Shown: in pieces, positions 32,683 to 43,611 of the stretch | How positions within the stretch are numbered: the first letter of the stretch is position 1 | Layout of the letters: the number at the start of each line of letters is the position of its first letter | NCBI GenBank assembly: GCA_018296165.2 | Contig: JACKQL020000150.1 | Coordinates: 1-64,000 of the forward strand | From: Termitomyces sp. T153 | Lineage: Eukaryota; Basidiomycota; Agaricomycetes; Agaricales; Lyophyllaceae | Direction of reading: 5' to 3' | DNA length: 64,000 nucleotides | The notes under the pieces: model-generated | Databases searched by the model: none | Seen by the model: only the letters and a program-made list of their open reading frames with translations | What the model was told of the DNA's origin: nothing | Translations under genes and position numbers: made by a program

Positions 32683-33549
32683 TGTCAGGTTCTGCTGACT
32701 ATGGGGGCTCAGCTATACTAGGCAAGTCCTTATTAGGCAGACATAATGTCCTGTGCTTATAACCTAGTGCTTTGGGGTTGGTGCATGGTAAAGGGACTTG
32801 CAAGGGGAATCTAAGGGGAGTGGCATGAGCAAGTCTGGAGTGGTCCAGGAAAGTCAAAGATCAAGTATATTAGACATTGGGCTTGGAAGGTGCCAGAAAC
32901 AAGTTTGTGGGTGTGCAAATGGACTGTAGGGCAAGCAGAGGCTTTGCTAGTGATGGGGGCAGAGCCAGAGTTTGACAGGGGATCGAGAAAGAAATAGATT
33001 TGAGGTTAAAAATAAAAATAGAGATAGAGAGAAACACAAGACACAAGTAACCAGTTAATGCAATATCAAGACTAGAGTACGAGGAGTTACTCTACGACTT
33101 GTATACTGACTACTGGATAGCTCCAGAGGACAGTGGGTATGGCAGCAGGGTTTGACAGAGCTGTACAGAGTCAATGGGTGTCAGGTACAATCAAGGGGCA
33201 GGCTACAGTGACATTCTGATGGGATCAGCTGAGGATGTGGGCTACTCTGGGGTCATTGTGATGCTCTGGAGCAGGTTGAGTGAACTAGGGCAGTGGGTCA
33301 GAGGTGTAGGATGAGGCTAGGAATGATGGGGGAGGGTTCCAGGGGCTCAGAGGAAGTGTCAATGGCTGTGGAAAAGGCATTGGAGTTGGTCAAAGGGCCA
33401 TCAGGGTTTGCCAGAGAAGCGTCGAGTTACCTAGTGTGAGTGCAGAGGATAGGTGAGGGCTGGGGGTGTTTGATGGGGTGTCAGGGGGGACTCCAGACAA
33501 TCAAGCAGGCTGGAAACAATGTTGGGGGTTCAGGGAGCAGGTCATGACA
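32683..33549 (-). repeat. 5' LTR of chromovirus A2 with internal deletion
   Basis: Same ends as the left LTR, but 867 bp against 1050 bp. About 180 bp are missing near 32983, where GGGGATCGAG joins directly to AAAGAAATAGATTTGAG. Confidence 0.88.
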
Positions 33550-33554
33550 GTTAC

Positions 33555-33659
33555 CATGTCCCATACTTTTTCTTGTCTGAGTTTTTCTGTGATCTTTATC
33601 TTCTAGATTTGAAAGTTATCAGGTCCAGTTAGCATTGGGCACAATATGGCTTCTGACAT
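33555..33659 (-). pseudogene. Copia gag N-terminal fragment
   Basis: Minus reading from the ATG overlapping 33659 gives MSEAILCPMLTGPDNFQI, a stop, then KITEKLRQEKVWDMV. This is the classic start of a Copia gag (LTGPxNFxxWK then KLRxEKVW). The Trp codon after FQI is now TAG. The fragment sits between element C on the right and A2 on the left, and continues at 12640. Confidence 0.78.
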
Positions 33660-34548
33660 TGATATGCCTGTCTTGTACTTTGAGACAGGGCAAAAGTACT
33701 AGAAAAGCAAAAAATTACCAAATAACAAGCTGAAAACTGTAAGCTTGGGTGATGTCAAAAACTGTAGATATAAGAAAGCATACCTAGTACAAAGAGAAAC
33801 CACCAAAGAACCCAAAAGCATGCATTGAACAACACCAGCAAAAACAGTAAAAGCTCTGACATTGAGAATTGAGGCTGATCACACATTTGATGGGCAATCA
33901 GTGGCTGTGCTCAGCAACACAGCTAGAAATCTAACTGACACCAAGGACAGCCATTGACATCTATCACAATGATGATGCCCTACCCCCCTTGATACTATAC
34001 ACCAGACTATCTAAAACCTGAGCCAGCCACCATCCAAACCACACCTAGTCTGCTAGAAAGAAGTTGGAGGAAAAAAGAGCAAAAGAAAAGACATTGGATA
34101 TACAAAAACCAAGTAATGCTAACCCAGCATGCCATCTTGTCCTATCAACCAATGGAAAGGAAAAGCCAAGAAAAACCACATGGTACAACCATGGTCATGC
34201 ACAGAAAGCACCCTGATCTGTGCATGTGCAACAAGCTATAAAAGGGGAGGGGAATTGGAGGAGAGGAGAAGTAATGACATACCATGGCTTGGATAACCCC
34301 AGGGAGCAGTTATCTTAGGCTTATGAGTGTTTAGTTGTTTTGGGTTTTTTTAATTGATAATATTTGGACCCTTTCAATAGTACAAGACTGTCTCAAACTT
34401 GCAAATAAACCATTTAAATTTATATCTACTATTGTTATGTCTATGTGAGCTTGCATGCATGTAACTAAAAGCCTCCAAAACTTCTGTGAAACAAAGTTTG
34501 ATCTGTTGATCCAATCAATTGATGGCATCAAACTTACATTTCACATCA
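33660..34548 (+). repeat. 5' LTR of element C
   Basis: 889 bp, TGATATGCCTGTC...CATCA. It differs from the 3' LTR (886 bp) mostly by transitions and small indels, for example an extra GCAT within GCTTGCATGCATG near 34450. Confidence 0.9.
34237..34245 (+). promoter_or_regulatory. TATA box in C 5' LTR
   Basis: TATAAAAGG is a canonical TATA element inside the LTR, conserved in the 3' LTR at 55138-55146. It should drive the genomic transcript rightwards. Confidence 0.65.
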
Positions 34549-34570
34549 TCTGGAGCCCACTGCAAGGGGC
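34549..34570 (+). promoter_or_regulatory. Candidate primer-binding site of element C
   Basis: Immediately after the LTR the sequence reads TCTGGAGCCCACTGCAAGGG. TGG two bases from the LTR end is the usual start of a tRNA-primed site; which tRNA is not determined. Confidence 0.5.
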
Positions 34571-34686
34571 TTTTGTTGCACAAAAATCACTTTTTGGATT
34601 TCCATGAGGAAGTCCAACCCTTGTGAAACATTAGTTTTGCACCACCTGGGTCTTGGCCCAAAACACCTGAAGTTATTACAACTAAG

Positions 34687-36156
34687 GTGAAAAACTCTGT
34701 TATATTAAGGAAAAGAGAAACTAGGACCAATAGCAGTGGTTCAAAGTCCTTTTTGCCTGACCCTGAAATCTTACTCAGAAGAAGAAAGCTTTGGACTGAG
34801 AAAGTATTTTCAAGTTCACCAAAAGAACTGTGCCCTACTACTCAACCAGTTTCTACTACCTCAATTATGGAGCAAAATATCAGATATAAACTACCACTGC
34901 CAGCAGGGATGCACCTAATTTTAAGCACACTGAGCCCTCTGAGGTTTGTTGCTTTTTACAAAGGATGATCTCTCTGTTTGAGCATGCTGGGATCCAAGGA
35001 GATAAGGAAAGGAAAAAGAGAATCTTAGAGTATGTGTATGCTCAGACTGAACAGGAATGGCTGGGCTTTGATTCCTTTGGAGATGACTATACTTGGTCTG
35101 CTTTTGAGAAAGAGATCAAGGAGTCTTATACAGAAGCAGTGGATGACACAGGTAGTGTTGCAAACCTGGACAGAATCTGCAGAGAACATGCCAGACTTAG
35201 TAGGAATGACACCACAGAAATCCATTCTCTGATAAGTAAATTTAGAGCTGAGGCTAAGAAGTTGGCTAAGGTCACTGGGAATGGGTCTCTGGTAGACAAA
35301 TTAATGGGGTGCTTTACACCAGCTTTTGGAGATGTAATTGAGGAAAGGTTGATCAGTAGATATGGCCACTACAAAGACCCTGCTAGAAATAGACACAAGG
35401 ACAATAAGTATGACCTATCAGAAGTGCTGACAGTAGTAGGGACCTTGATAGATGGTGCTATTGTAAGGAGCTCTAGAGAGGAGAAAATAGAAAAAATGGA
35501 AACTAGTAGGGGGAACATTAAGGAGGAGGAAGTGGAGGAGAAAATGGCTCATCTCCAAGATGCTGTGGTTACCATTGAAAAACAAATGAGGAGCATCCAG
35601 AGTACCATGCAAGCTTTGCAAGCTGGTCAGTTGGACATGCACAATACCTTCTTGCATACCAAAGGGAGCCAGAGTATAAGGGGCAGAAGGGCCTCCTACA
35701 TTTCCAACTTCTGGGAGAAGTGGTGTTACTTGCTTCTATTGTTGGCAAACTGGACATAGAATCTCAGAGTGTGAAGTCATCAAGGGAGATGTACAAAAAG
35801 GATGGATTATCCTATTGGAAGGGAGAGCCAGACTACCTAATTGTGCTCCTTTACCTAGGGATCCTGCTGGTATATCTCCTCATGCTAGACTAGCACAGGT
35901 ACATGATAAGCAAGTGAACATGTTTTTTGAATGGCCAGAAGATGACCCTCCAGAGACAGTCACTTACTTTACCTATGTAAACTCTGCTAGAGACACAAGG
36001 AATGACATGCTAAAGCACATTCAATATAAGAAGTCAGACTGCTTGGAGGACTTGGAGAAAGATTTCAATAAAATGGCTGAGATGCTCAGTGTGTTGGTCA
36101 GCACAAGGAACACAGCTAGTCCTGAGGGACAGAAATCTTCCTCTAAGGATCCTTAA
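34687..36156 (+). pseudogene. Gag with zinc knuckle, element C
   Basis: The N-terminal part is frameshifted (IRYKLPLPAGMH, then LISLFEHAGIQGDKERKKRIL). The main capsid frame 34965-35759 has WLGFDSFGDDYTW and EIHSLISKFRAEAKKLAK, plus a coiled coil (TIEKQMRSIQSTMQALQ). A shift before 35731 leads into the CCHC knuckle CFYCWQTGHRISEC and then a linker (RLPNCAPLPRDPAGISPHARL) ending at 36156. The order matches element B gag, with a longer spacer before protease. Confidence 0.75.
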
Positions 36157-36164
36157 ATAACTCA

Positions 36165-37202
36165 ATGAAGGCAATTAGAAAAGAGACATCTCAACCAGAA
36201 GTATCCTCATTGCCAGAGAGAACTCCTGAAAAACCCTGGAAAGAAAAGCTGACTCTGGTGATTCCACCTAGAGTTGCACCAAAACTGGATCTACCTTTTG
36301 AGAAGGTTCCAGCCCTCAATAAGGGACCAGACTTGTCAGTGCAGGACACTGTTCTAGGTTCCTTAACAGAAACAAGGGGGAAGGAGTGGAATAGGACCAT
36401 TGATAGGCTCTGGGAGGCTATTGTACCTCTCAGTACTGGAGAACTGTTAGATGTGGCTCCTGGATTAAGAGAAGCAATGATACAAAAATTGACTCTCAAA
36501 TCAGGGACTCAGTCTAGGGACCCCAATATCCCAAGGGTAGCAGTTCAACAGCAGACTGTAAGGGAGAAGAAACCACCTGACAAAGTAGATGTCAATGACC
36601 TACCAATGGCAACCTATTTCATTGCAGATGGGACACAGGATAATTTGCCTACTGGTGCAGTAGTGCATCAGGATTGTGTAGCCACTTACTTGGAAAATAT
36701 CTCTCCAGGAGAAAAGCCAGTAGTGGTGTATGTGGCTAGAGATCTGCAAGTGTTGAGATCCTTGAACCCCATTGTCAATCAAAGGGGGCAAGTAGAGACA
36801 ATTCTAGATAGTGGTTCTCAGATAGTCTGTATGGCACTAGATGAGGCATTTCATTTAGAATTGACTTGGGATCCAGACATATGCTTAAGGATGGAGCGTG
36901 CCAACAGTCAAGTGAATACATCAATTGGTTTAGCCAAAAATGTGCCATTTACTTTTGCTGAAGGCTTCACTATTTATCTACAAGTGCATATCTTTGTCAA
37001 GCCAGCTTATACTGTCTTGTTGGGTTGTGCTTTTGACACACTGACAGAAAGCAACATACAAAATCTTCAAGATGGCAGTGCCATATCAACTATCAGAGAT
37101 TCTAATACTGGTCACTGGACAGCTCTGCCCACTCTTCAAACAGGGAAGGTGCCAAAGGCAGGTGTGGAGGAGATAGTGATCCAAAATTTTAAATCTCAAT
37201 GA
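36165..37202 (+). pseudogene. Aspartic protease region, element C
   Basis: A 345-codon open frame. The first two thirds are a charged linker; the protease has ILDSGSQIVCMA (catalytic Asp) near residue 220 and the loop YTVLLGCAFD near residue 285. It is intact within this frame, with a stop just after the protease core. Confidence 0.8.
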
Positions 37203-37645
37203 TCTGGTCAGTGACCAGGGAGAGGTGGCAGTACCAATTGGAGAAAAGGAGAATGGTGAAGTAGTGGTGACTGGATACACTATAAGTGATAGTGGATTCA
37301 AGAACCAGGAGTTGAGAGATGTGTATCTGCAGGCCTTTGCTGCAGAGGGAGATATTGGAGGAAGAGATGAGAAGACATTAGCAGCCTATCTAAATGGGCA
37401 GCTGTATCAGATACCAGAGAAGTTGGAGGAAATCTTAGTACATTAGGAAAGCTTAGAGTTAGAAGCAGGCATGGGGGAAACTGCACAAGTATTTTCTAAG
37501 AAATACAAACCTATTGCTAGAAAGGTGAAACCTGTATTAGGAACCTCTCCTGAGGAGTATAGGATTGAAAGGTATATCATTGAGGATCCACTAGCAGACA
37601 TGCCAAAGTTGGACCCAAACCCACCTGATTTCAAACCCACAGGGA

Positions 37646-38341
37646 TGTGTAACTGCTGAGTGCAAGGAGATGTCAGAACCACAGTCCTGGAGGGGGACTC
37701 TTACAGGGGCCAAAACCACCTTGGGGAGGTGATGCCAACAACAAGTATGTAAATAGGGAAAGAAATTAAGAAACTAAGAAATGAGAGTGAGTAATGAATG
37801 GAGAGAAGATCAGATAACAACAGAACACAAACAAGATATCAGGTAATGTCAAGGCTAGGGTGTAGCTACAGACTAAGGGACCTTATATAGCTGTAGGACA
37901 CTGCCAAAAGGAGAATATGGAAGTGATCTAAATCAGGTGGGAGTGATCTAACACAAGTGGAAGTGATCTAAGTTAAGTGGAAGTGATCTAAGTCAGGTGG
38001 AAGTAATCTGAGTCAGGTGGAAGTGATCTAAGTCATAGCAGGAAGTGATCTAAGTCATGAGGAAGTGATCTGGAACAAGGGAAGCAATCCTGGAAGTGAT
38101 CTCAGGCAGGTGGAGTCATCTGGGACAGGTAGAAGTGATCTGGAACCTGTGGAAGTGATCTGTGCCTGTGGGAATGATCTGGAACAGGAAAAGTGGTCTT
38201 AGAGGTGGCTAAAACCTGGATGTGGCTGAAACAGGACTGTGGCTAAGATCTGGGGGTGTGGCTGAGATCCAGAGAGGGACTGTGTAGAATCTGAGGTTGG
38301 ATAATGGTGAAGGGAAGGGGGGTTTGGAATGGGTCATGACA
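37646..38341 (-). mobile_element. Solo LTR, family E, TSD AGGGA/AGAGA
   Basis: Ends are TGTGTAACTGCTGAG and GGGTCATGACA, flanked by AGGGA (37641-37645) and AGAGA (38342-38346), a 5-bp duplication with one transition. Removing the LTR and one copy restores the RT frame of element C exactly. The terminal TGTCATGACC (minus) resembles family A, but the body differs and carries a minisatellite. A TATATAAGG on the minus strand near 37884 may be its TATA box. Confidence 0.85.
37920..38190. repeat. 20-bp minisatellite inside LTR E
   Basis: About 13-14 copies of AAGTGATCTAAGTCAGGTGG with drift (GTGATCTGGAACA variants towards the right). There are no spacers between units. It is absent from family A LTRs. 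Confidence 0.85.
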
Positions 38342-38865
38342 AGAGACCATTGACCAAGCACATAGTGATGGTTTCTTATGGCCAGAGGAGATGAAGGCAG
38401 TACATCATCTAATGATGCTGCAGAATGAGGCTTTTGCATGGGATGATCCTCAAAGAGGTAGGCTCAAGGAGGAATTCTTCCCTCCTGTGGTAATATCAGT
38501 AATTCCTCACACTCCCTGGGTATTGAAGAACATTTCCATTGCTTCTGGACTCAGAAATAAAATATGCCAGTTGATAAAGCAGAAAATTGAGGCAGGAGTG
38601 TATGAGCCATCCAACTCTTCATACAGATCCCAGTGGTTCATAGAAGATTGAAAAGGGATAGTGAGAGTTGAGGATAGTTCACAGTTTTGAATCCTTAAAC
38701 AAAGTGACCATAGTGCATTCTAGGTTGCCACCAGCAACTGAAGAGTTAGCTAGTCACTTTGCTGGCAGAGCTTGTGGAGGGATCTTTGACCTGTATATGG
38801 GATATGATGAGAGAGTGTTGGATGTAAGGTCTAGGGACTATACCACCTTTCAGACTGTCACAACC

Positions 38866-39904
38866 TGCTCTCTGGACCCTGACATTGTTCCCACCCTGCT
38901 CATTTGTCTGGAGTTCCCCCTGATGCCCCTGAAACTCCTCCAGCCCTTGCCCATCCCCCATGCTCACATGGGGTAACTCTGACACTTCTCTGGCAAACCC
39001 CAATGGCCTCCTGACCAACTCTGATGCCTTCTCCACAGCCATTGACACTTCTCCTAAGCCTCTGGAACCCTCCCCCATTGTTCCTGGCCCACCCTATGCC
39101 TCTGACCCACAGCCCTAGTTCACCCAACCTGTTCTGAGGCATCACAACAACCCCAGAGCAGCCCACATCCCCAGCTGATTCCATCAGAATACCACTGTGG
39201 CCTGCCCCTTGATCATACCTGACACCTGTTGACTCCACACAGCTCCATCAAGCCCTGCCACCATATCTGCTGTCCTCCAGAGCTATCCAGTAGTCAGTAT
39301 ATAAGTTGTAGAGTAACTCCTCATACTCTAGTCTTGATATTACCTACATTAACTGGTTACTTGTGTCTTGTGTTTCTCTCCATCTCTGTTTTCATTTTTA
39401 ACCTCAAATCTATCTCTTTCTCTGTCTCATTTTGCCTCATTTCCATCTTGTCTCAATTGTCTCTGCTTCCTTTGTTTCTCTAGGTTCTTTCCATCTCTGA
39501 TGTCAGTACAAACTTCACACCCACACTACAAACTCCAAACATTCCTACAACAACTCCAGACCTTGCTCCTCACTCAGCCCCAGAACCCATCAAGTCTTAA
39601 TTGATCCTCCATCAAACTCTGGCTCTGCCTCCATCACTAGCAAAGCCTCTGCTTGCCCTGCAGTCCATTTGCACACCCACAAACTTGTTTCTGGCACCTT
39701 CTAAGCCCAATGTCTAATATACTTGATCTTTGACTTTCCTGGACCACTCCAGACTTGCTCAGGCCACTCCCCTTAGATTCCCCTTGCAAGTCCCTTCACC
39801 CTGCACCAACCCCAAAGCACTAGGTTATAAGTGCAGAACATTATATCTGCCTAGTAAGGACTCACCCAATGTAGCTGAGTCCCCATAGTCAGTGGAACCT
39901 GACA
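38866..39904 (+). repeat. 5' LTR of chromovirus A3
   Basis: 1039 bp, from TGTCACAACCTGCTC to GTGGAACCTGACA. A TATATAAG element at 39298-39305 precedes the conserved GTAGAGTAACTCC block. Confidence 0.9.
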
Positions 39905-39936
39905 TAATATCAAGACTCCCCCTTACTCTGTTCTTA

Positions 39937-41563
39937 ATGTCTGTGTATAACTCCATGTACAACCCTGCTGGCTACCTAACCAATGTCTATGGTTGGCTAG
40001 TCCCTGAAAATCTATATGCCCCATTTTACCCAGGCCCCCCTGCAAATTAGTATGTTCCCCACCACTAGACCCCTAACACCAACTAAATACCTCCAGGCTG
40101 GTGCTGCCCCCCAGCATTCCCCACCAATGGCAACAACTCCTACATGTACTCTGGAGGACACTCCACAGTGCCCCCCAACACTGCCTACCTTCCCCCTGCC
40201 CACTACTATGCATATCCAGCCCCTTTGGAGCACATAGATAATTATTCCCCCCCCTCATCTGCCATTTTCTGCTCAAGCTCCCCCTTTCCTCAGGCAGCAA
40301 AGGGTCAAAGCCTATGCCCAACAGCATGACAAAGTCCTCCATTTCCTCTGCCTCTCTCCTGCAGAGTTTACAAGATGTGCTCACACTCTCCTTATCAACC
40401 TAAGCTACCTTGACACCCCCACAACTCTGGAAGTTTGGGCAGATCAACTCCTTGACTTTCACAAATGCTACCTGCAAGGACATCTCTCAGAAACCATGCA
40501 AAGTACTCTAGGTATCAATGCTAATTTGTGGAACAAGCTGGCTTGGGAAGGAGAACTCAACATTCAAAAGCCTGAACCTTTCACTGGCTGCAACTCCTGG
40601 AAGTGGCGCATCTTCCTGACCCAGTGTCTAACTATGTTCCAAGCTAATCCCATCACTTTTCAGCTTGAGAGCTCATGAGTAGCCTTCACTGCATCCTATT
40701 TGCAGGGTATCACCTTCAACCATTACATGGCACTACTCTGATTTGATCTAAGCAACACTGTACTTTCCAACTGGCTCACTTTTACCCCGGAATTCTCTAG
40801 TAAGTTTGGCATCTTTGACACTGTAGCAGAGGTGGAGGAGAACCTCTTCAATCTCCAAATGTGTGACAACAAACATTTCATGACCTTTATTGTACAATTC
40901 AAATGGAAAGCCTACAAAACTGAGTGGAATTACAACACCCTTTGCTTTGCCCTCTGTCACACCCTGCCTCAATGGATCAAGAACATCCTCCATCTTGCAC
41001 TCAAGCAAACCACCTACAACAGATACAAGGCACTTGTTACCAGGTTGACCAATGTTACTAGGAAGATCAGAGCAAGAACATGGCATTCCAGACCTTGTGG
41101 AACACCCCCAGTAACACCAACTGGCAGGTTGGAGCAACTAACAGCACTCAACCCTCAATCCCTGTCAACCCCACCAACTCCATGTCCTGTCTCCCTCTAG
41201 GCCAAAGACCTCCCAGTGCCAATTGACCCTCAGAACAGCACCTCCCTTGCCCAACTTAATGCTGCTGACCTCCATGAGGCCCCAGAACTCTTGGACACCA
41301 ACTCTAACAACCTCAACAATTTTCTGGAGTCCACCAACAACCAGAAAACCCTATGCACAAACAAGATTTGGGATAGGCCATGGATTGATGTACCAGAGGA
41401 GATTCAGGAAAAACAACAGAAAGATGGTGCCTGCATCCTATGTGGTGAGCAGGGACACTTTATCCACAGTTGTCCTAAACAACAAGTAATGGAACATGCC
41501 ATGTGGATGATCAACAGAGAGGGCTGTGATTACCAATTTATGGAAAACAAGTCAGCAATTTAG
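39937..41563 (+). pseudogene. Gag of chromovirus A3
   Basis: ATG at 39937 begins MSVYNSMYNPAGYL, 32 bases after the LTR. A Pro/Tyr-rich region follows, then the capsid with PFTGCNSWKWRIFLTQCLTMF, FNHYMALL and MCDNKHFMTFIVQFKWKAY (Retrotrans_gag-like), a linker, and a CCHC knuckle CILCGEQGHFIHSC near 41440. Stops at about 40048, 40678 and 40741 and a shift before 41216 interrupt it. Confidence 0.82.
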
Positions 41564-41621
41564 GTCTTGAAGATGCACTAGACCATGGATCAGACCCTGA
41601 TATCTTCTCTGCTCTGGCCAC

Positions 41622-42568
41622 TGATGAGCCCCAGTTATTGCTGAGCACTATTTTTTGGCATTTTGGACTTAGTGGCAGCTGACTACCTTGAATCCGACAC
41701 AAGTCACAACACTCAGCACACAAGATTTTAGTGACTGCGAGACTTACCAATCACAAGAAACATCATGTGGAGTCTGGAACCTGGGCCTAAACCATTAAGG
41801 CCTAGACTCTCCCTAGCAACAATGATTAGTGGCCCTAGTGACCCTAGCAACAAAACGGCATTCCTGTACTATATATGGACAAATTATCAGACGTGTACCT
41901 TTTACTGTCATTTCTTTTGCCGAGCTTACCAACATACTTGAATGGCATCTATGCTTCAGATATTGACATCGGATTCATTACTTTTTGGTTTCATTTGCAA
42001 TTAGGTGCCACCAAGACTTTGCCTATGATTTTTTACTTAGTTACAGACTGACGCCTCATATGCACCCTAAACACAGTGACAGACACCATTGCTAGTGGTG
42101 CCTATTTGTTTACTTTCCCATACTATACTTTAAAATGTATAAATACTGACTGTATATAGACACTAAACAAGCAAGAACAATTGGAGAACTGCTATCTTTG
42201 AACTCACCAGCAAGAGATTTCACTTCACCTCTTTTGCTCTTTTTATCACTTTCGACCCAGGCTTAGCAATAAGTCTTCTTGACTTTGACCTCAACTTAGT
42301 GGGGTGCCAACTGCAGGCACCTATTTTAGTTAACCCGACTTAACAACACTAGCGACTATGGTTAGTGACCATTTTACTGACTTCTGCTAGTAATAGCGAC
42401 TCCTATAGACTTCACTCCACAACATAACTCCTGCTCTCATTCTCTGGGACAGTTACCGACTCACCCTCAACTATTAACTTCCTACTGCTAGCTACCCTAT
42501 CTAGTGACTAGTGTTAGGTCCTCTTTTTAAGTTTCCTGCATGGCACTAGGCAGCATAGGAGCACATCA
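41622..42568 (+). mobile_element. Solo LTR, family B, TSD CCAC
   Basis: TGATGAGCCCCAG...GGAGCACATCA, flanked by CCAC at 41618-41621 and 42569-42572. TATAAATA at 42138-42145 is its TATA-like element. At 947 bp it is about 100 bp shorter than the reference LTR. It splits the region between gag and the first protease of A3. Confidence 0.9.
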
Positions 42569-42572
42569 CCAC

Positions 42573-43500
42573 ACTTCTCCACACAATGGTACTTGCCCCA
42601 GACAACCTCCCAGCACACCTCTCCTCCCACTCCTCCACCACCCTCCTTCTCCACATCACCCTTCTCTTCTCCAACAACCCCATCCCCACATTAGTTGACA
42701 GCAGCACTATGGATAACTTCATTGACAGATTACTGGCAGCACTCACCACCTAACACCTCCAATGCCTCCCCACTCCAATTCTCCTGAAGCTCTTTGATGG
42801 TGACCCCACCCCCGCCAGAGACATCACACACTGCCTGGAAATGACCATGACATTTGCCAATGGACAATAGCAAGAACTCTGGTTACTCATCACAAAACTA
42901 CACCCCTCCACCCCCATCATCTCAGGCTTCTCCTGGCTCCACTCCACTAATCCCCACATTGACTAGTCCAGCCTCACCCTCTGCCTGGACTGGGACAACC
43001 CAACTGACTCCAGACTAGTACCATTTGATGTCTTACCCCCCTCCAAGAACCCCAAGACCATGATCAACCAATCCCAGACTCCCCTGCAGCTCTACTTGAG
43101 GTCTGCACATTTGTTTGTCATCAATGTCCAACTCAATGGCTCACCCAAAGTCCTCCCCACCCTCATTGACAGTGGCACCTCTGGCACCTTTGTCAGCAGT
43201 CAACTCAACCTCCAGCACAACAACCTCAACAAGCCCCTTAAGCTCTAACTCTTCAATGGAAGCTTTGCCACAACAGGGATCACTCAATACCATGACAACA
43301 CTCTCACCCTTGACAATGATCTGCAGTTTCAGGCCTAGTTTCTCATCACCCAACTCCCCTTATCAACTCTGATTGTGCTTGGACTTCCATGGCTGCAAGA
43401 CATCAACCCCAACATTGACTGAAAGAACCTCACCATGTGATTCCCCAGCTCCAAAGCAAGTCTAGCAGCTGCTATCCCCTTCTGCCTCCAGTCCACCTTG
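42573..43500 (+). pseudogene. Two tandem retropepsin-like domains of A3
   Basis: First domain: PTLVDSSTMDNFID (DSG now DSS) with distal loop IISGFSWLHSTNPHID at about 42910-42965. Second domain: PTLIDSGTSGTFVSSQ at 43150-43200 with LIVLGLPWLQDINPNID at about 43365-43420. Both have the full start-and-loop pattern of Ty3/Gypsy proteases. Copy A2 shows the same pair, so the duplication predates both insertions. The second domain keeps its catalytic DSG here. Confidence 0.75.
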
Positions 43501-43611
43501 AACTCCAATGTTTCTGACCACAGCACCAGCACCTCCAGAGCAACCCAAAGCTTCTCCACTCCCCATAGCAACCCAGAAGTTGAAGAGAATGCACCCCCAC
43601 CTTAGTCACCC

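Larger units (their letters stand above)
12646..33549 (-). mobile_element. Ty3/Gypsy chromovirus A, copy 2 (contains element B)
   Basis: Both ends are LTRs with TGTCA...TGACA termini, flanked by GTTAC at 12641-12645 and 33550-33554, a perfect 5-bp target duplication. Orientation is minus: gag starts at 32650, then two protease domains, reverse transcriptase, RNase H, integrase and a C-terminal chromodomain, followed by a plus-strand (antisense) zinc-cluster gene and the 3' LTR on the left. Element B (16368-26938) is inserted within the integrase C-terminal region, so the chromovirus alone is about 10.3 kb. Many stops and altered catalytic residues show it is inactive. It lies in Copia gag. 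Confidence 0.92.
37225..38860 (+). pseudogene. RT N-terminal part, element C (split twice)
   Basis: Fragments read KYKPIARKVKPVLG and RIERYIIEDPLADMPKLDP, then break at 37645. After solo LTR E, removing one duplication copy restores the frame into GFLWPEEMKAVHHLM, AFAWDDPQRGRLKEEFFPPV, PHTPWV, then EPSNSSYRSQW. A stop replaces the CVLKK block (IED stop), followed by RIVHSFESLN, GIFDLYMGYDERVLD and YTTFQT, where chromovirus A3 interrupts at 38865. The alignment to element B RT is direct. Confidence 0.82.

Noticed and set aside
33660..34548. LTR of the Copia element, because it abuts Copia gag
   Set aside because: The same LTR at 54561-55446 in the same orientation, the ACAT duplication and the Gypsy interior show that it belongs to element C.
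37920..38190. Regular 20-bp repeats that could suggest a CRISPR-like array
   Set aside because: Units are contiguous with no unique spacers, and they lie inside an LTR of a eukaryotic retrotransposon.
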